Source: Microbacterium ginsengisoli
GTDB taxonomy: Bacteria; Actinomycetota; Actinomycetes; Actinomycetales; Microbacteriaceae
DNA: 64,000 nucleotides
NCBI RefSeq assembly: GCF_000956535.1
Contig: NZ_JYIY01000074.1
Span: 85,869 to 149,868, forward strand
Direction of reading: 5' to 3'
Made by a program: the position numbers and the translations under genes. Shown here one piece after another: positions 47,021-55,560 of the stretch. The notes beneath the pieces are model-generated. The model had not been told where the DNA came from, ran no database searches, and saw only the letters and a list, made by a program, of their open reading frames with translations. Positions within the stretch are counted from its first letter, which is position 1. The number at the start of each line of letters is the position of its first letter.

Positions 47021-47842
47021 ATGGACGGCAACAACGACAACCGGCTCGGGGAGTACCTGAGCGCACGCCGTGCGCTGGTCACTCCCGAGCAGGCGGGCAT
47101 CCCTGCTGGATCGGGGCGCAGAGTCCCCGGTCTTCGGCGTGAGGAGGTTGCGCTCCTCGCCGGTATTAGCGCTGACTACTACTTCAGGCTCGAACGTGGC
47201 CGCGACAAGAACCCCTCGCGCCAGGTACTGGAATCGCTCGCCCGGGTGCTGCGCCTCGACGAGATCGAAGCCGACCACCTGATGAGCCTCGGCGGCCCGC
47301 GCCCCCGTGTCCGCCGCGCGAAAGCCTCCGGGCGCGCTGAGCGGGTGCCTGCCCGGCTGCGCGACATGCTCGCAGCGCTGAACATGCCCGCGTTCATCGA
47401 GAACCGCTACTTCGACGTCCTCGCTGCCAATCCGTTCGCGATCGCCTTCAACCCCCGCCTGGAGCCAGGGAACAACCGACTGCGCTCGTTGATGCTGGAC
47501 CCCGCCGAGCGCGACTTCCACGAGGACTGGGAGACGGCCGTCGACGATTTCATCGCTGCTTTCCGTCGTTCTCTCGGCGACGAGACCGATGACCCGCGCG
47601 CCATCGAACTCGTCGGCGAGCTCTCGCTCGCCAGCGCACGTTTCCGCACACTGTGGGCTCGGCATGATATCCGGCAGCTCGCGGGTGGCACCGCGGTTGT
47701 CAATCATCCGAGTCTCGGCGCGCTGCGCCTCCACCGCGAGAAGATGCCGATCGACGACCTTGTCCTTGTCGTCTACTACCCGGCTGAGCACAGCGCAGAC
47801 GCCGAGAAACTTGACCTGCTCGCATCCCTCACCGCTGAGTAG
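47021..47842 (+). CDS. MmyB-like helix-turn-helix regulator
   Basis: 273 residues from ATG 47021 (MDGNNDNRLG); ATG 47003 is an in-frame alternative but GGTGGGG is then too close. The XRE-type helix-turn-helix is VPGLRREEVALLAGISADYYFRLERGR. The C-terminal MmyB-like ligand-binding domain follows (MPAFIENRYFDVLAANPFAIAF; FRTLWARHDIRQL). These regulators typically repress a divergent dehydrogenase, here the SDR. Confidence 0.88.
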   Translation: MDGNNDNRLGEYLSARRALVTPEQAGIPAGSGRRVPGLRREEVALLAGISADYYFRLERGRDKNPSRQVLESLARVLRLDEIEADHLMSLGGPRPRVRRAKASGRAERVPARLRDMLAALNMPAFIENRYFDVLAANPFAIAFNPRLEPGNNRLRSLMLDPAERDFHEDWETAVDDFIAAFRRSLGDETDDPRAIELVGELSLASARFRTLWARHDIRQLAGGTAVVNHPSLGALRLHREKMPIDDLVLVVYYPAEHSADAEKLDLLASLTAE

Positions 47843-47959
47843 GAGCGCGGGCCTTGGGAACCGACAGTGCTCAGTTCAGGCAGATCTCTCTCCTGTAATG
47901 GCTGGTATCTCGCGGGTCGCACGCGGTCGGATCCCGCCTGTATCGCGCCGTCCAATCGC

Positions 47960-49060
47960 TCAGTTCGCCGACGTCCCCGAATGGCAGTGCACGCTCGGCT
48001 GCCCCTCACAGCGAAGCAGGGTTTGAAGAGCTATCGACGCCTGTCGCGGTGCTACGCCGTTGCCAAGCGCAGCAAGCTGCTGTGCACTGGTCAGGCCGAG
48101 GTGCGGAGCGGTGACCCATCCATCGGGTAGCCCCATAAGCCATTCCACGAAATCGGGTGCAGGACGCCAGACGCCAGCTTGGTTCAGAATCGCCGGGGAT
48201 GGCGCTGGCCGTCCGATGATGCGTTCCCATCGGGAAATGGCGGGGGCGTAACGTCCCCAGCGTCGAAGAACTCCTCGATCAGCGCGAACGTTGTGTCCGA
48301 TATCGGGTGCCGACCACGCCGGGTCATCAGGTCGATCACCTGATGGCTGAGAGCGATCGTCCCGCGGCGCGCTTTCACCTGATCTAGCGTCTCCCCACCC
48401 CTGGCCGAGTCCGAGGCCAGAGGGGTTCGGAACAGCGCGTCGCGCGAGGACGAAGATGCGAAACCGTGGATGCGGCGCGCCGACGAGGGAAGCGGGTATG
48501 CCGAGCCACCGCGCGTCATACCGGAGGTCGGCCAGGTCTCCGAGTACGGCACCAAGCGCCCGTAGAGGTCGGGCTGGCTGGTCTCCCAGACCCCACGGGT
48601 CGGGTTCGAGGTCGCGAAGGGCTGCGGTGGCATCGGTGCCGGTTGCGTCGTTGGGGTTGCGTGCATCGGGGGATGCTCCTTGCTGGGTGGGGCGGATCGC
48701 TTTGGTAGAGAGCAGGCCGCGGACATTCTCGATCACGACGAACTGTGGTTGCAGGATCTCGATCGCTGTCGCCATCTGCGCCCACAAGCCGGAGCGAGTG
48801 CCAGGTGCGAGGCCAGCACGCTTGCCTACCGTGCTCACGTCCTGACAAGGAAAACCTCCGCAGAGAATGTCCACCGATGGCACGTCATGCCAGTTGATCG
48901 ATGTGATGTCGCCGAGGTTGGGGGCGTCTGTCCAGTGGTGGGCGAAGACGCGGGCGACGGGTTCATTGATCTCGGAAAACCAGACCGTCTCAGCACCAAA
49001 GACGTGTTCGACCGCGAGATCGAGACCCCCGTACCCGGAGAACAGCGAACCGACACGCAT
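47960..49060 (-). CDS. DNA (cytosine-5) methyltransferase
   Basis: 366 residues from ATG 49060; a GTG at 49135 would add 25 residues and neither has a clear ribosome-binding site. Motif I FSGYGGLDLA, motif IV GGFPCQDVS with the catalytic cysteine, motif VI ENVRGLL, and IX/X ALGNGVAPRQA are all present. No restriction endonuclease gene is near. It probably modifies the element against host restriction, complementing ArdC, though an orphan regulatory role is possible. Convergent with MmyB. Confidence 0.88.
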   Translation of the reverse strand: MRVGSLFSGYGGLDLAVEHVFGAETVWFSEINEPVARVFAHHWTDAPNLGDITSINWHDVPSVDILCGGFPCQDVSTVGKRAGLAPGTRSGLWAQMATAIEILQPQFVVIENVRGLLSTKAIRPTQQGASPDARNPNDATGTDATAALRDLEPDPWGLGDQPARPLRALGAVLGDLADLRYDARWLGIPASLVGAPHPRFRIFVLARRAVPNPSGLGLGQGWGDARSGESAPRDDRSQPSGDRPDDPAWSAPDIGHNVRADRGVLRRWGRYAPAISRWERIIGRPAPSPAILNQAGVWRPAPDFVEWLMGLPDGWVTAPHLGLTSAQQLAALGNGVAPRQASIALQTLLRCEGQPSVHCHSGTSAN

Positions 49061-49352
49061 CAGCCGGTCCGGGTTGGTCGCCTGCTCCTCGTGCAGCGTG
49101 GCTCCGCCTGGTCGATGACCTTGGCCGGGCTCCACGTCGGAGTTCTGTCGCCGTTCAGGTCACCTGCCAGGTGCGCTCACGCCGCCGCCTCCGCTGGCGC
49201 GGATCACCTCCCGAGAGCCACGATTCGGACTCCTGCTTCCGACCCTCGTTTTGAGCTGCCACACGTCTTTCAGAAGAGGCGCGCCGCCCCGCGAGCGCCG
49301 CGATCGCTGGCGGTCATCGGACGCTCACCTCTTGTCCAGAAGGAGGTGCCGG
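49061..49352. other. divergent methyltransferase/relaxase gap, possible oriT
   Basis: About 290 bases without a gene beside the relaxase. It holds the palindrome CAGGTCACCTG (49156-49166), a copy of the recurrent motif directly after it, and the relaxase AGGAGG (49341-49346). Origins of transfer often lie next to the relaxase gene, but no established nic sequence is recognised. Confidence 0.4.
49167..49176 (-). promoter_or_regulatory. recurrent ICE motif copy 9 (GCGCACCTGG)
   Basis: Minus-strand GCGCACCTGG, adjoining the palindrome CAGGTCACCTG, upstream of the methyltransferase and divergent from the relaxase. Confidence 0.5.
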
Positions 49353-52300
49353 GTGACGGTCTCGATGCGTGTCATGTCCGCCGGCGACGGTTACAAATAC
49401 CTCCTGCGATCCGTCGCTGCCGGTGATGGCGATCGTTCCCTCTCGACGCCGTTGACGCGGTATTACGCTGAGGCCGGGAACCCGCCCGGTCACTGGCTCG
49501 GCGCCGGACTCTCGACGCTTGGGAACGGGGAGCTCACCGACGGTGCCCAGGTGAGTGAGGCGCAGCTTCAGCTTCTGATCGGGATGGGCCACGACCCCAT
49601 CACGAAGGCTCCGTTGGGGCGGGCGTATCAGCAGTTCGCGTCGGTCACCGAGCGCATCGAAGCCCGAACCAACGCCTTGCCTACTGATCTGGGGCCGTCC
49701 ACACGGGCGGAGCAGATCGTCCAGATCGAAGCCGAAGAGGCCGAGCGTGGCACGCGGCGTGCGGTGGCGGGGTTTGATTACACGTTCAGCGTGCCGAAGT
49801 CCGTCTCAACGCTCTGGGCTGTCGCCGATGCGGGCACGCAGGCGCTGATCGCAGACGCTCATCACGCGGCGGTTGCGGAGTTGGTTGCGTTTATGGAGCG
49901 TGAGGTTGCATCGACCAGGGTGGGCGCAACCGGACCCGACGGAGCGGTTGCACACGTCGATGTCGCAGGCGTCGCCGCCGCAGCGTTTGATCACTACGAC
50001 TCGCGGGCTGGTGATCCGCAGTTGCATACCCATGTCGTGGTGAGCAACAAGGTCTTCACTGTGCAGGACGGGAAGTGGCGGACGCTGGCAGGGCGGCCGA
50101 TGCATCAGGCGGTGGTGGCGATCTCGGAGATGTACAACGCGGTCCTCGCCGACCAGCTCACCCGCGTCCTCGGCCTGACCTGGGAAGCCCGAGACCGCGG
50201 ACGCGACCGGAGCCCCGGGTGGGAGATCACAGGAGTTCCGCAAGAGCTGATGGACGAGTTCTCCACCCGAACCCGACACATTGAGGCGGAGAAGGAACGC
50301 CTCATCGCCGAGTACGTCGCCCAGCACGGCAAGCAACCCACCGCCAGGACCGTCCTGAAGCTCCGAGCCCAAGCAACTCTTGCCACTCGCCCCGAGAAAG
50401 AGATCCACTCTCTGGCCGAGCTCACCGCCGATTGGCGTGACCGCGCGGGGCGGGTCCTCGGACAGGATGCAACCGCCTGGGCTCGTGCTCTCACCGCGAA
50501 TCCGCCCGTGCTGGTGCTGCGTGCCGACGATGTACCGCTCGATCTGATCGGCGAGATCGGGCAGGCGGTGATGGAGACGGTCGGTGAGAAGCGTTCGACG
50601 TGGCAGCGGTGGAATCTGCACGCGGAGGCGTCTCGGCAGTTGATGGGGTGGCGGTTCGCCTCGATGCAGGATCGGGAGGCGATCACCGGCATGGTCGCCG
50701 ACGCCGCTGAACAAGCTTCTCTGCGGTTGTCGCCGCTGGATCTGGCGTCGAGTCCGGTGCTGTTTCGGCGGGCGGATGGGTCGAGCAGGTTTAGGCCAGC
50801 GCACGCCAACGTTTACTCATCAAAAACTATCCTCGAAGCAGAAGACCGCCTCTTGGAACGCTCCCGCGCCACCACTGCACCGACTGTGGCGTTGGAGACG
50901 GTGGAGAAGATCACCAACCGGCCTGATCGGCAGGGGAGGATGCTCAGCGATGACCAGGCCGCGGCGCTCACCGCTGTCGCCGTCTCCGGCCGCCAGATTG
51001 ACGTTCTCGTCGGCGCTGCTGGGGCGGGGAAGACCACCGCCATGTCCGCGCTACGGCAAGCATGGGAGGCCGAACACGGCAGGGGTTCTGTCGTCGGCCT
51101 CGCACCCTCCGCTGTCGCTGCTGCGGTGCTGGCCGAAGACCTCGGGATCACAACGGAGAACACGGCGAAGTGGTGGAGCAACCACACCCTCCACGGCACC
51201 ACCTTCACCGCCGGGCAGCTCGTCATCGTGGACGAAGCCTCACTCGCCGGAACGATCTCCCTCGATCGCATCACGCACGCCGCGGATCAGGCGGGGGCGA
51301 AGGTGCTGCTGGTCGGCGATTACGCGCAGCTCCAATCCGTTGATGCCGGTGGCGCGTTCAGCCTCCTGGTCTCTGATCGTGACGATGCGCCCGAGTTGGT
51401 CGATATTCACCGGTTCACGAACGAGTGGGAGAAGACCGCCTCGCTGTCCTTGCGTCACGGCCGCACCGAGATCATCGACACCTACCTCACCCACCAGCGC
51501 ATCCACGACGGAGACACCGACACCTCGACCGATGCCGCCTATGCCGCGTGGCGTGCCGACACCCAGGCAGGCCGTGCGTCGATCCTGATCGCAGAGACGA
51601 ACGAGAATGTCACTGCCCTGAACAACCGGGCTCGCGCCGACCTCATCATCGACGGCACCATCACCCCGATAAAGGAGATCGAGCTGCACGACGGCAGCAC
51701 TGCCTCAGCCGGAGACACGATCATCACCCGCCGCAATGACCGGCGCCTGCGGAACCGGCACACTTGGGTTCGCAACGGCGACCGGTGGCAGATCACCAAC
51801 GTCCGTGACGACGGCTCCATCACCATCCGACCCCACGGTAAGCGGTTCGGCGGAGCGATCATCCTGCCCGCCGCCTACGTCTCAGAATTCGTTGATCTTG
51901 GTTACGCTGTCACCGCTCATAGGGCGCAAGGCGTCACCACCGACACCGCCCACACCGTGGTGACGGTGACGACGACGCGGGAGAACTTCTACGTCGCCAT
52001 GACCCGCGGACGCCACGCCAACCACGCCTACGTCGTCACCGACCAGCCCGACCACGACCATCACCACCCGCACCCCAGCGACAACACCGACGCCACCGCG
52101 AGGTCCGTGCTCTACGGAGTCCTGCAACACGTCGGAGCCGAACCCTCCGCCCACGAAGCCATCACCGCCGAGCAGGAGCGGTGGGGGTCGATCGCGCAGC
52201 TCGCAGCCGAGTACGAAACCATCGCCCAAGCAGCACAACACGACCGCTGGGCGAGGCTCATGCGCACATCCGGCCTCAGCGACGAGCAGGTCGACGACAT

Positions 52301-52907
52301 CGTGAACTCCGACGCTTACGGTGCGCTCTCCGCTGAACTTCGCCGCGCCGAAGCCAACCACCACGACGTTGACGCTCTGCTTCCGCGCCTCGTCAACGCC
52401 AGGCCGCTCGGCGACGCCGATGACCTCGCATCCGTCCTCCACCACCGGATCGAACGAGCCAGCGCGCGGCCTGCTGGGTCTGGCCGAGTCCGTAAGGCTC
52501 CACGGTTGATCGCCGGCCTCATCCCCGAAGCAAACGGTCAGATGGCTCCGGAGATGCGGCAGGCCCTCGACGAGCGACGCGATCTCATCGAGACCAGAGC
52601 AGATGCGATTCTCGACGCTGCCTTCCACGGCAGACAGCCGTGGGTGCGAGCGCTCGGGCCGATCCCGAAAGATCCACGCGCTGAGAGAGTGTGGAGGCAG
52701 CAGGCCAGAGTGGTTGCCGCCTACCGCGACCGATACGCCATCACCACTGCGACACCACTCGGCACAGTCTCTGCTGAGTCGGTGGCGCAGAGGATCGACC
52801 AGGCGCGTGCACAAGCTGCACTCGCGCAGGCACAATGCATCACAAAGCCGAAGCCGGAACGTGGGCGTCGGACGACCGAGCGCGAGAGCACAGGCCGCAC
52901 GCTCTGA
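49353..52907 (+). CDS. MobF-family relaxase-helicase (TrwC/TraI type)
   Basis: 1184 residues from GTG 49353, set by AGGAGG 6 bases upstream. The TrwC relaxase domain covers about residues 1-330: GDGYKYLLRSVAAGDGDRS, TRYYAEAGNPPGHWLGAG, DYTFSVPKSVSTLWAVA, and the metal-binding histidines in DPQLHTHVVVSN. A RecD-like helicase follows with Walker A VGAAGAGKTTAMSAL, Walker B VIVDEASLAGT and VTAHRAQGVTTDTAHT. The C-terminal ~290 residues are helical. It nicks oriT and unwinds the transferred strand. It lies alone on the plus strand. Confidence 0.95.
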   Translation: MTVSMRVMSAGDGYKYLLRSVAAGDGDRSLSTPLTRYYAEAGNPPGHWLGAGLSTLGNGELTDGAQVSEAQLQLLIGMGHDPITKAPLGRAYQQFASVTERIEARTNALPTDLGPSTRAEQIVQIEAEEAERGTRRAVAGFDYTFSVPKSVSTLWAVADAGTQALIADAHHAAVAELVAFMEREVASTRVGATGPDGAVAHVDVAGVAAAAFDHYDSRAGDPQLHTHVVVSNKVFTVQDGKWRTLAGRPMHQAVVAISEMYNAVLADQLTRVLGLTWEARDRGRDRSPGWEITGVPQELMDEFSTRTRHIEAEKERLIAEYVAQHGKQPTARTVLKLRAQATLATRPEKEIHSLAELTADWRDRAGRVLGQDATAWARALTANPPVLVLRADDVPLDLIGEIGQAVMETVGEKRSTWQRWNLHAEASRQLMGWRFASMQDREAITGMVADAAEQASLRLSPLDLASSPVLFRRADGSSRFRPAHANVYSSKTILEAEDRLLERSRATTAPTVALETVEKITNRPDRQGRMLSDDQAAALTAVAVSGRQIDVLVGAAGAGKTTAMSALRQAWEAEHGRGSVVGLAPSAVAAAVLAEDLGITTENTAKWWSNHTLHGTTFTAGQLVIVDEASLAGTISLDRITHAADQAGAKVLLVGDYAQLQSVDAGGAFSLLVSDRDDAPELVDIHRFTNEWEKTASLSLRHGRTEIIDTYLTHQRIHDGDTDTSTDAAYAAWRADTQAGRASILIAETNENVTALNNRARADLIIDGTITPIKEIELHDGSTASAGDTIITRRNDRRLRNRHTWVRNGDRWQITNVRDDGSITIRPHGKRFGGAIILPAAYVSEFVDLGYAVTAHRAQGVTTDTAHTVVTVTTTRENFYVAMTRGRHANHAYVVTDQPDHDHHHPHPSDNTDATARSVLYGVLQHVGAEPSAHEAITAEQERWGSIAQLAAEYETIAQAAQHDRWARLMRTSGLSDEQVDDIVNSDAYGALSAELRRAEANHHDVDALLPRLVNARPLGDADDLASVLHHRIERASARPAGSGRVRKAPRLIAGLIPEANGQMAPEMRQALDERRDLIETRADAILDAAFHGRQPWVRALGPIPKDPRAERVWRQQARVVAAYRDRYAITTATPLGTVSAESVAQRIDQARAQAALAQAQCITKPKPERGRRTTERESTGRTL

Positions 52908-52975
52908 TCGGCGGGGCCTTCCGGCTGTCCGGGGTCCGTCGTAGAGTGGAAGGCGAGGCGGCCTCTAAATATGCG

Positions 52976-52994
52976 CTGTCGCTCGTCGCGACAG
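52976..52994. terminator. weak hairpin after the relaxase gene
   Basis: CTGTCGC (52976-52982) pairs with GCGACAG (52988-52994) around a 5-base loop, about 70 bases after the relaxase stop. No T-run follows, so the terminator role is uncertain. Confidence 0.35.
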
Positions 52995-53061
52995 TATGGC
53001 TCCACCTTCGCGGGTGAGTCCTTCAAGGTTCTTGTCGCCGAGACCACGACAGGACTCCGCC

Positions 53062-53430
53062 ATGCTCCGACTCCTCTGGACCCTCAGCGTCCATACCCGC
53101 ACCTACTTGCGCCGCTACATGCCAACCAGCCGGCTCCTCGACGCGATCCGCACCCGGCGCGGCCTCAAGTGGGGCATCCCTGCGATGCTCCTCGCCATCC
53201 CATACCTCCTCGCCGCAGCCGTGTGCCGCGAACTCATCGAAGACGGTGGCCCCGGATGGCTCCACCTCCTGGTCATCCTGTTCATCTGGAACGCGATGAA
53301 GCTGACCATCATTGGGCCGGTCAGCCTGATCCTCCTGATCCGTGCCCGCATCCAAGAGGCTGCCGCCCGACGGAGCGGGTCTCAGATCGATCGTGTGGAG
53401 ACGCATGAATCCGTCGAGTTCCACTCGTGA
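53062..53430 (+). CDS. small membrane protein conserved in actinobacterial elements
   Basis: 122 residues from ATG 53062 (MLRLLWTLSV). Two or three hydrophobic segments (IPAMLLAIPYLLAAAVCREL; WLHLLVILFIWNAMKLTIIG; VSLILLIRARI). Similar short proteins beside mobile-element genes of actinobacteria are sometimes labelled sulfate permease, but nothing here supports transport. Role unknown; position after the relaxase is typical. Confidence 0.7.
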   Translation: MLRLLWTLSVHTRTYLRRYMPTSRLLDAIRTRRGLKWGIPAMLLAIPYLLAAAVCRELIEDGGPGWLHLLVILFIWNAMKLTIIGPVSLILLIRARIQEAAARRSGSQIDRVETHESVEFHS

Positions 53431-53490
53431 CCGTGCGCTCGCAGCCGTCAGCCCCCTGCTCGGAACCGAGGATTGTCTTCTTTGGGAGCG

Positions 53491-53523
53491 GTCAATACCT
53501 TCGCGTCGCGTGAAGGTATTGAC
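53491..53523. terminator. strong bidirectional hairpin
   Basis: GTCAATACCTTC (53491-53502) pairs perfectly over 12 bases with GAAGGTATTGAC (53512-53523) around a 9-base loop. It sits between a plus-strand gene end and the minus-strand PIN gene end, so it can terminate both. Confidence 0.65.
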
Positions 53524-53539
53524 GCTGGCGGGCCGGGAT

Positions 53540-54100
53540 CTACCCGCGATCACCAAACGTTTCGCGCAAGAGATCAGCGGTGCCCGGCGCATCGATGGAG
53601 AGACTGTCAAGGACATCCCCGTAGTTGGTCTCGCCGCCCCACACCGCTGTGATAGCGGCGACGATCCTGCCGAGGGCGTCCGGGTGGTCCTGAAACAGAC
53701 CGGTGAGGAAGCCGTCGGGATGCTGCGCTTCCACATCCCACGAGCTCAACCGGTCGGCGGGGAAGTCGCGGAGGTTGTGGGTGACGATCACTTGAGCGCC
53801 AGCGTGGATTGCAGCGGCCAGGACATGCCGGTCGTCGGCATCGGGAAGATCGAGCTGGTCGATCAGGTGCTCGTAGCCGGTGACCGTTACGTCACGGATC
53901 GCCTCATTCATCAGGCGGCGAGTGCGATCCAGTCGCGTGGGGTCGAGGTCAGAGCGGTTCACGCGCAGGTTTCGGAACACCTCATCGAGAATCTGCTCCG
54001 TCCACTTCGGCCGCACCAGGCCTGCGAGCCCTGCCCGGATCAGTACATCCCGCAGGGTGGAGGGGTAGAGCACGTTGGCGTCGTAGACGACGACCTGCAT
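53540..54100 (-). CDS. PIN-domain toxin (VapC-like)
   Basis: 186 residues. The PIN fold has the N-terminal acidic residue in VVYDANVLYPSTLRD, a middle cluster LDLPDADDRHVLAAAIHAGAQ, and VTHNLRDFP with the third acidic site. PIN toxins cleave RNA. It starts inside the stop of the antitoxin gene (ATGA), antitoxin first, the usual toxin-antitoxin order. It stabilises the element or defends against phage. Confidence 0.85.
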   Translation of the reverse strand: MQVVVYDANVLYPSTLRDVLIRAGLAGLVRPKWTEQILDEVFRNLRVNRSDLDPTRLDRTRRLMNEAIRDVTVTGYEHLIDQLDLPDADDRHVLAAAIHAGAQVIVTHNLRDFPADRLSSWDVEAQHPDGFLTGLFQDHPDALGRIVAAITAVWGGETNYGDVLDSLSIDAPGTADLLRETFGDRG

Positions 54101-54540
54101 CAGGCGAATCCGAGCTCGCGGGTCTCCGCGGTCAGCGCGTCAGCAGCAGACTGGCGGCGCTCGTCGTCTTCACGCAGGTAGCGGATCAGCGACGCCGCCT
54201 TGACACGACGGTGCGTACCTACCGTGCGGTACTCGATCTGTCCGTCGTCGAGCAGCCCAATCAGGAACGGTCGCGATACACGCAGCGCATCGGCAGCTTG
54301 CTGGGTCGTCAGCTCTGCCTGCGAGGGAAGAACGGTCACGCCCTCGCCGTGCGCAAAGCTGTCGAGTACCTGCGCCAGTGCGGCCAGCGCAGACCGGGGC
54401 ACCTCCACATCGCCGACCTGCCCAGCCAGATGCAATCGCACCGGACCCTCAGCGCCGAGCACTGCGTCGAGCCCGCGCAGAGCAGATACCGCCAGCTCAG
54501 TGTCGGCCGGCTCAGGAACCAGCGTCGCGATGTCGCTCAT
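54100..54540 (-). CDS. helix-turn-helix antitoxin partner of the PIN toxin
   Basis: 146 residues. A central excisionase-type helix-turn-helix is read as LTTQQAADALRVSRPFLIGLLDDGQIEYRTVGTHRRVKAASLIRYL. The N-terminal ~75 residues are a small alpha/beta part. It is coupled to the PIN gene and is likely the DNA-binding antitoxin that represses the pair. Confidence 0.82.
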   Translation of the reverse strand: MSDIATLVPEPADTELAVSALRGLDAVLGAEGPVRLHLAGQVGDVEVPRSALAALAQVLDSFAHGEGVTVLPSQAELTTQQAADALRVSRPFLIGLLDDGQIEYRTVGTHRRVKAASLIRYLREDDERRQSAADALTAETRELGFA

Positions 54541-54726
54541 CAGCCCATCCTCCTAATCGAAACAATCGAAGCAGTCGCAATAAGTGTACCCGAGGCGGCC
54601 TGGAAGAGGTGGCGTTCGGCCCGCCCACAGGGAAGACGAGCGGCTCGTCGCCCCAGGATGGTGTGGGGAGAAGGCAAAGGTGAACAGTTTTGGGCACTCG
54701 GCACGACACGCGGTTTGCTTTGATGC

Positions 54727-54735
54727 GTAATTTAC
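54727..54735. promoter_or_regulatory. AT-rich palindrome before the defence run
   Basis: GTAATTTAC is a perfect 9-base palindrome 25 bases before ATG 54760, in the 219-base divergent gap 54541-54759. It is the most AT-rich point nearby and a candidate operator for the XRE-ImmA/IrrE regulator. Promoter elements are not clear. Confidence 0.4.
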
Positions 54736-54759
54736 TACCTCCGGGTGTACTCTCGTCAT

Positions 54760-55560
54760 ATGAGTGAACGAGATGACCTGGTAGGCGCGCTGGATCGTGC
54801 TGGTGTGCTGGCGGGCATCCGCTGGGCCTTCCTGTCGGCTGCGGACCGTGTGCTGGAAGACTATTCGGAGGCCGCGGGCCACGACGCGACGTGGGTCGGC
54901 GTGACTCGGTTCACTCTCTTCCGCGATCGCCTCGATCGCGTGTTTTCATGCCGCCGCTACGCCGTCGCGGAAGGAACGGACGGGCAGACGAGCCTCGACC
55001 TTCTCCACGCGGAACTGACCGAGCGCGACATCACGACCCTTCCCGCACTTGATCCTGAGCTCGTTGGGCGCGCTGATCTCAGCGGAAGTCCTGGTTGGTC
55101 GCACGAGGGAACTCGTTGGCTCCTCGCCTCGTCTGCGTTCGGCAAACTTGATGAGGTGCCGTGGCCGCAAAAGAGCACCACGAAGCAGCGCGTCGCGCAG
55201 CAGCCGACGGACGAACCTGACCCGCCGACGTTGTTCGACCACTTCACAAGCGACGAACAGGCTGGCCTGGCAACCCTGATGGCTGGCTCGAAGCTCGACC
55301 TGCACACCCTGGTCGTAGGGCACTCCCTGGATGCCGAGCGCGGCGGTCGCGAACTTGTTATCGGCCAGCCTCGCCTGAACTCCGGGGGTGGCTCCGCCTG
55401 GTACTGGAAGCACGACCTTCTGCAGACACCTCCGGCGGATGGTGGACGCCTGCGTCCGAGCGCGCCCATGCCTGTCAGTCCCGACACGACGCCTGACGCC
55501 CCGGTCAAGCTCCGCCGTCCGGCGGCTGAGCAGCCAAACCACGGACAGGTTGGTCAGTGA
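54760..55560 (+). CDS. hypothetical first gene of the defence run
   Basis: 266 residues from ATG 54760 (GTG 54745 also in frame). The N-terminal part (LAGIRWAFLSAADRVLEDYSEA; TWVGVTRFTLFRDRLDRVFS) is helical, then a mixed part and a polar Pro-rich tail. The protein is not recognised. The stop overlaps the XRE-ImmA/IrrE gene (GTGA), so the pair is probably a phage-type regulatory or sensor unit. Confidence 0.65.
   Translation: MSERDDLVGALDRAGVLAGIRWAFLSAADRVLEDYSEAAGHDATWVGVTRFTLFRDRLDRVFSCRRYAVAEGTDGQTSLDLLHAELTERDITTLPALDPELVGRADLSGSPGWSHEGTRWLLASSAFGKLDEVPWPQKSTTKQRVAQQPTDEPDPPTLFDHFTSDEQAGLATLMAGSKLDLHTLVVGHSLDAERGGRELVIGQPRLNSGGGSAWYWKHDLLQTPPADGGRLRPSAPMPVSPDTTPDAPVKLRRPAAEQPNHGQVGQ

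Noticed and set aside
48184..48726. 180-codon minus-strand frame overlapping the methyltransferase
   Set aside because: Out-of-frame shadow within the cytosine methyltransferase, no motif.
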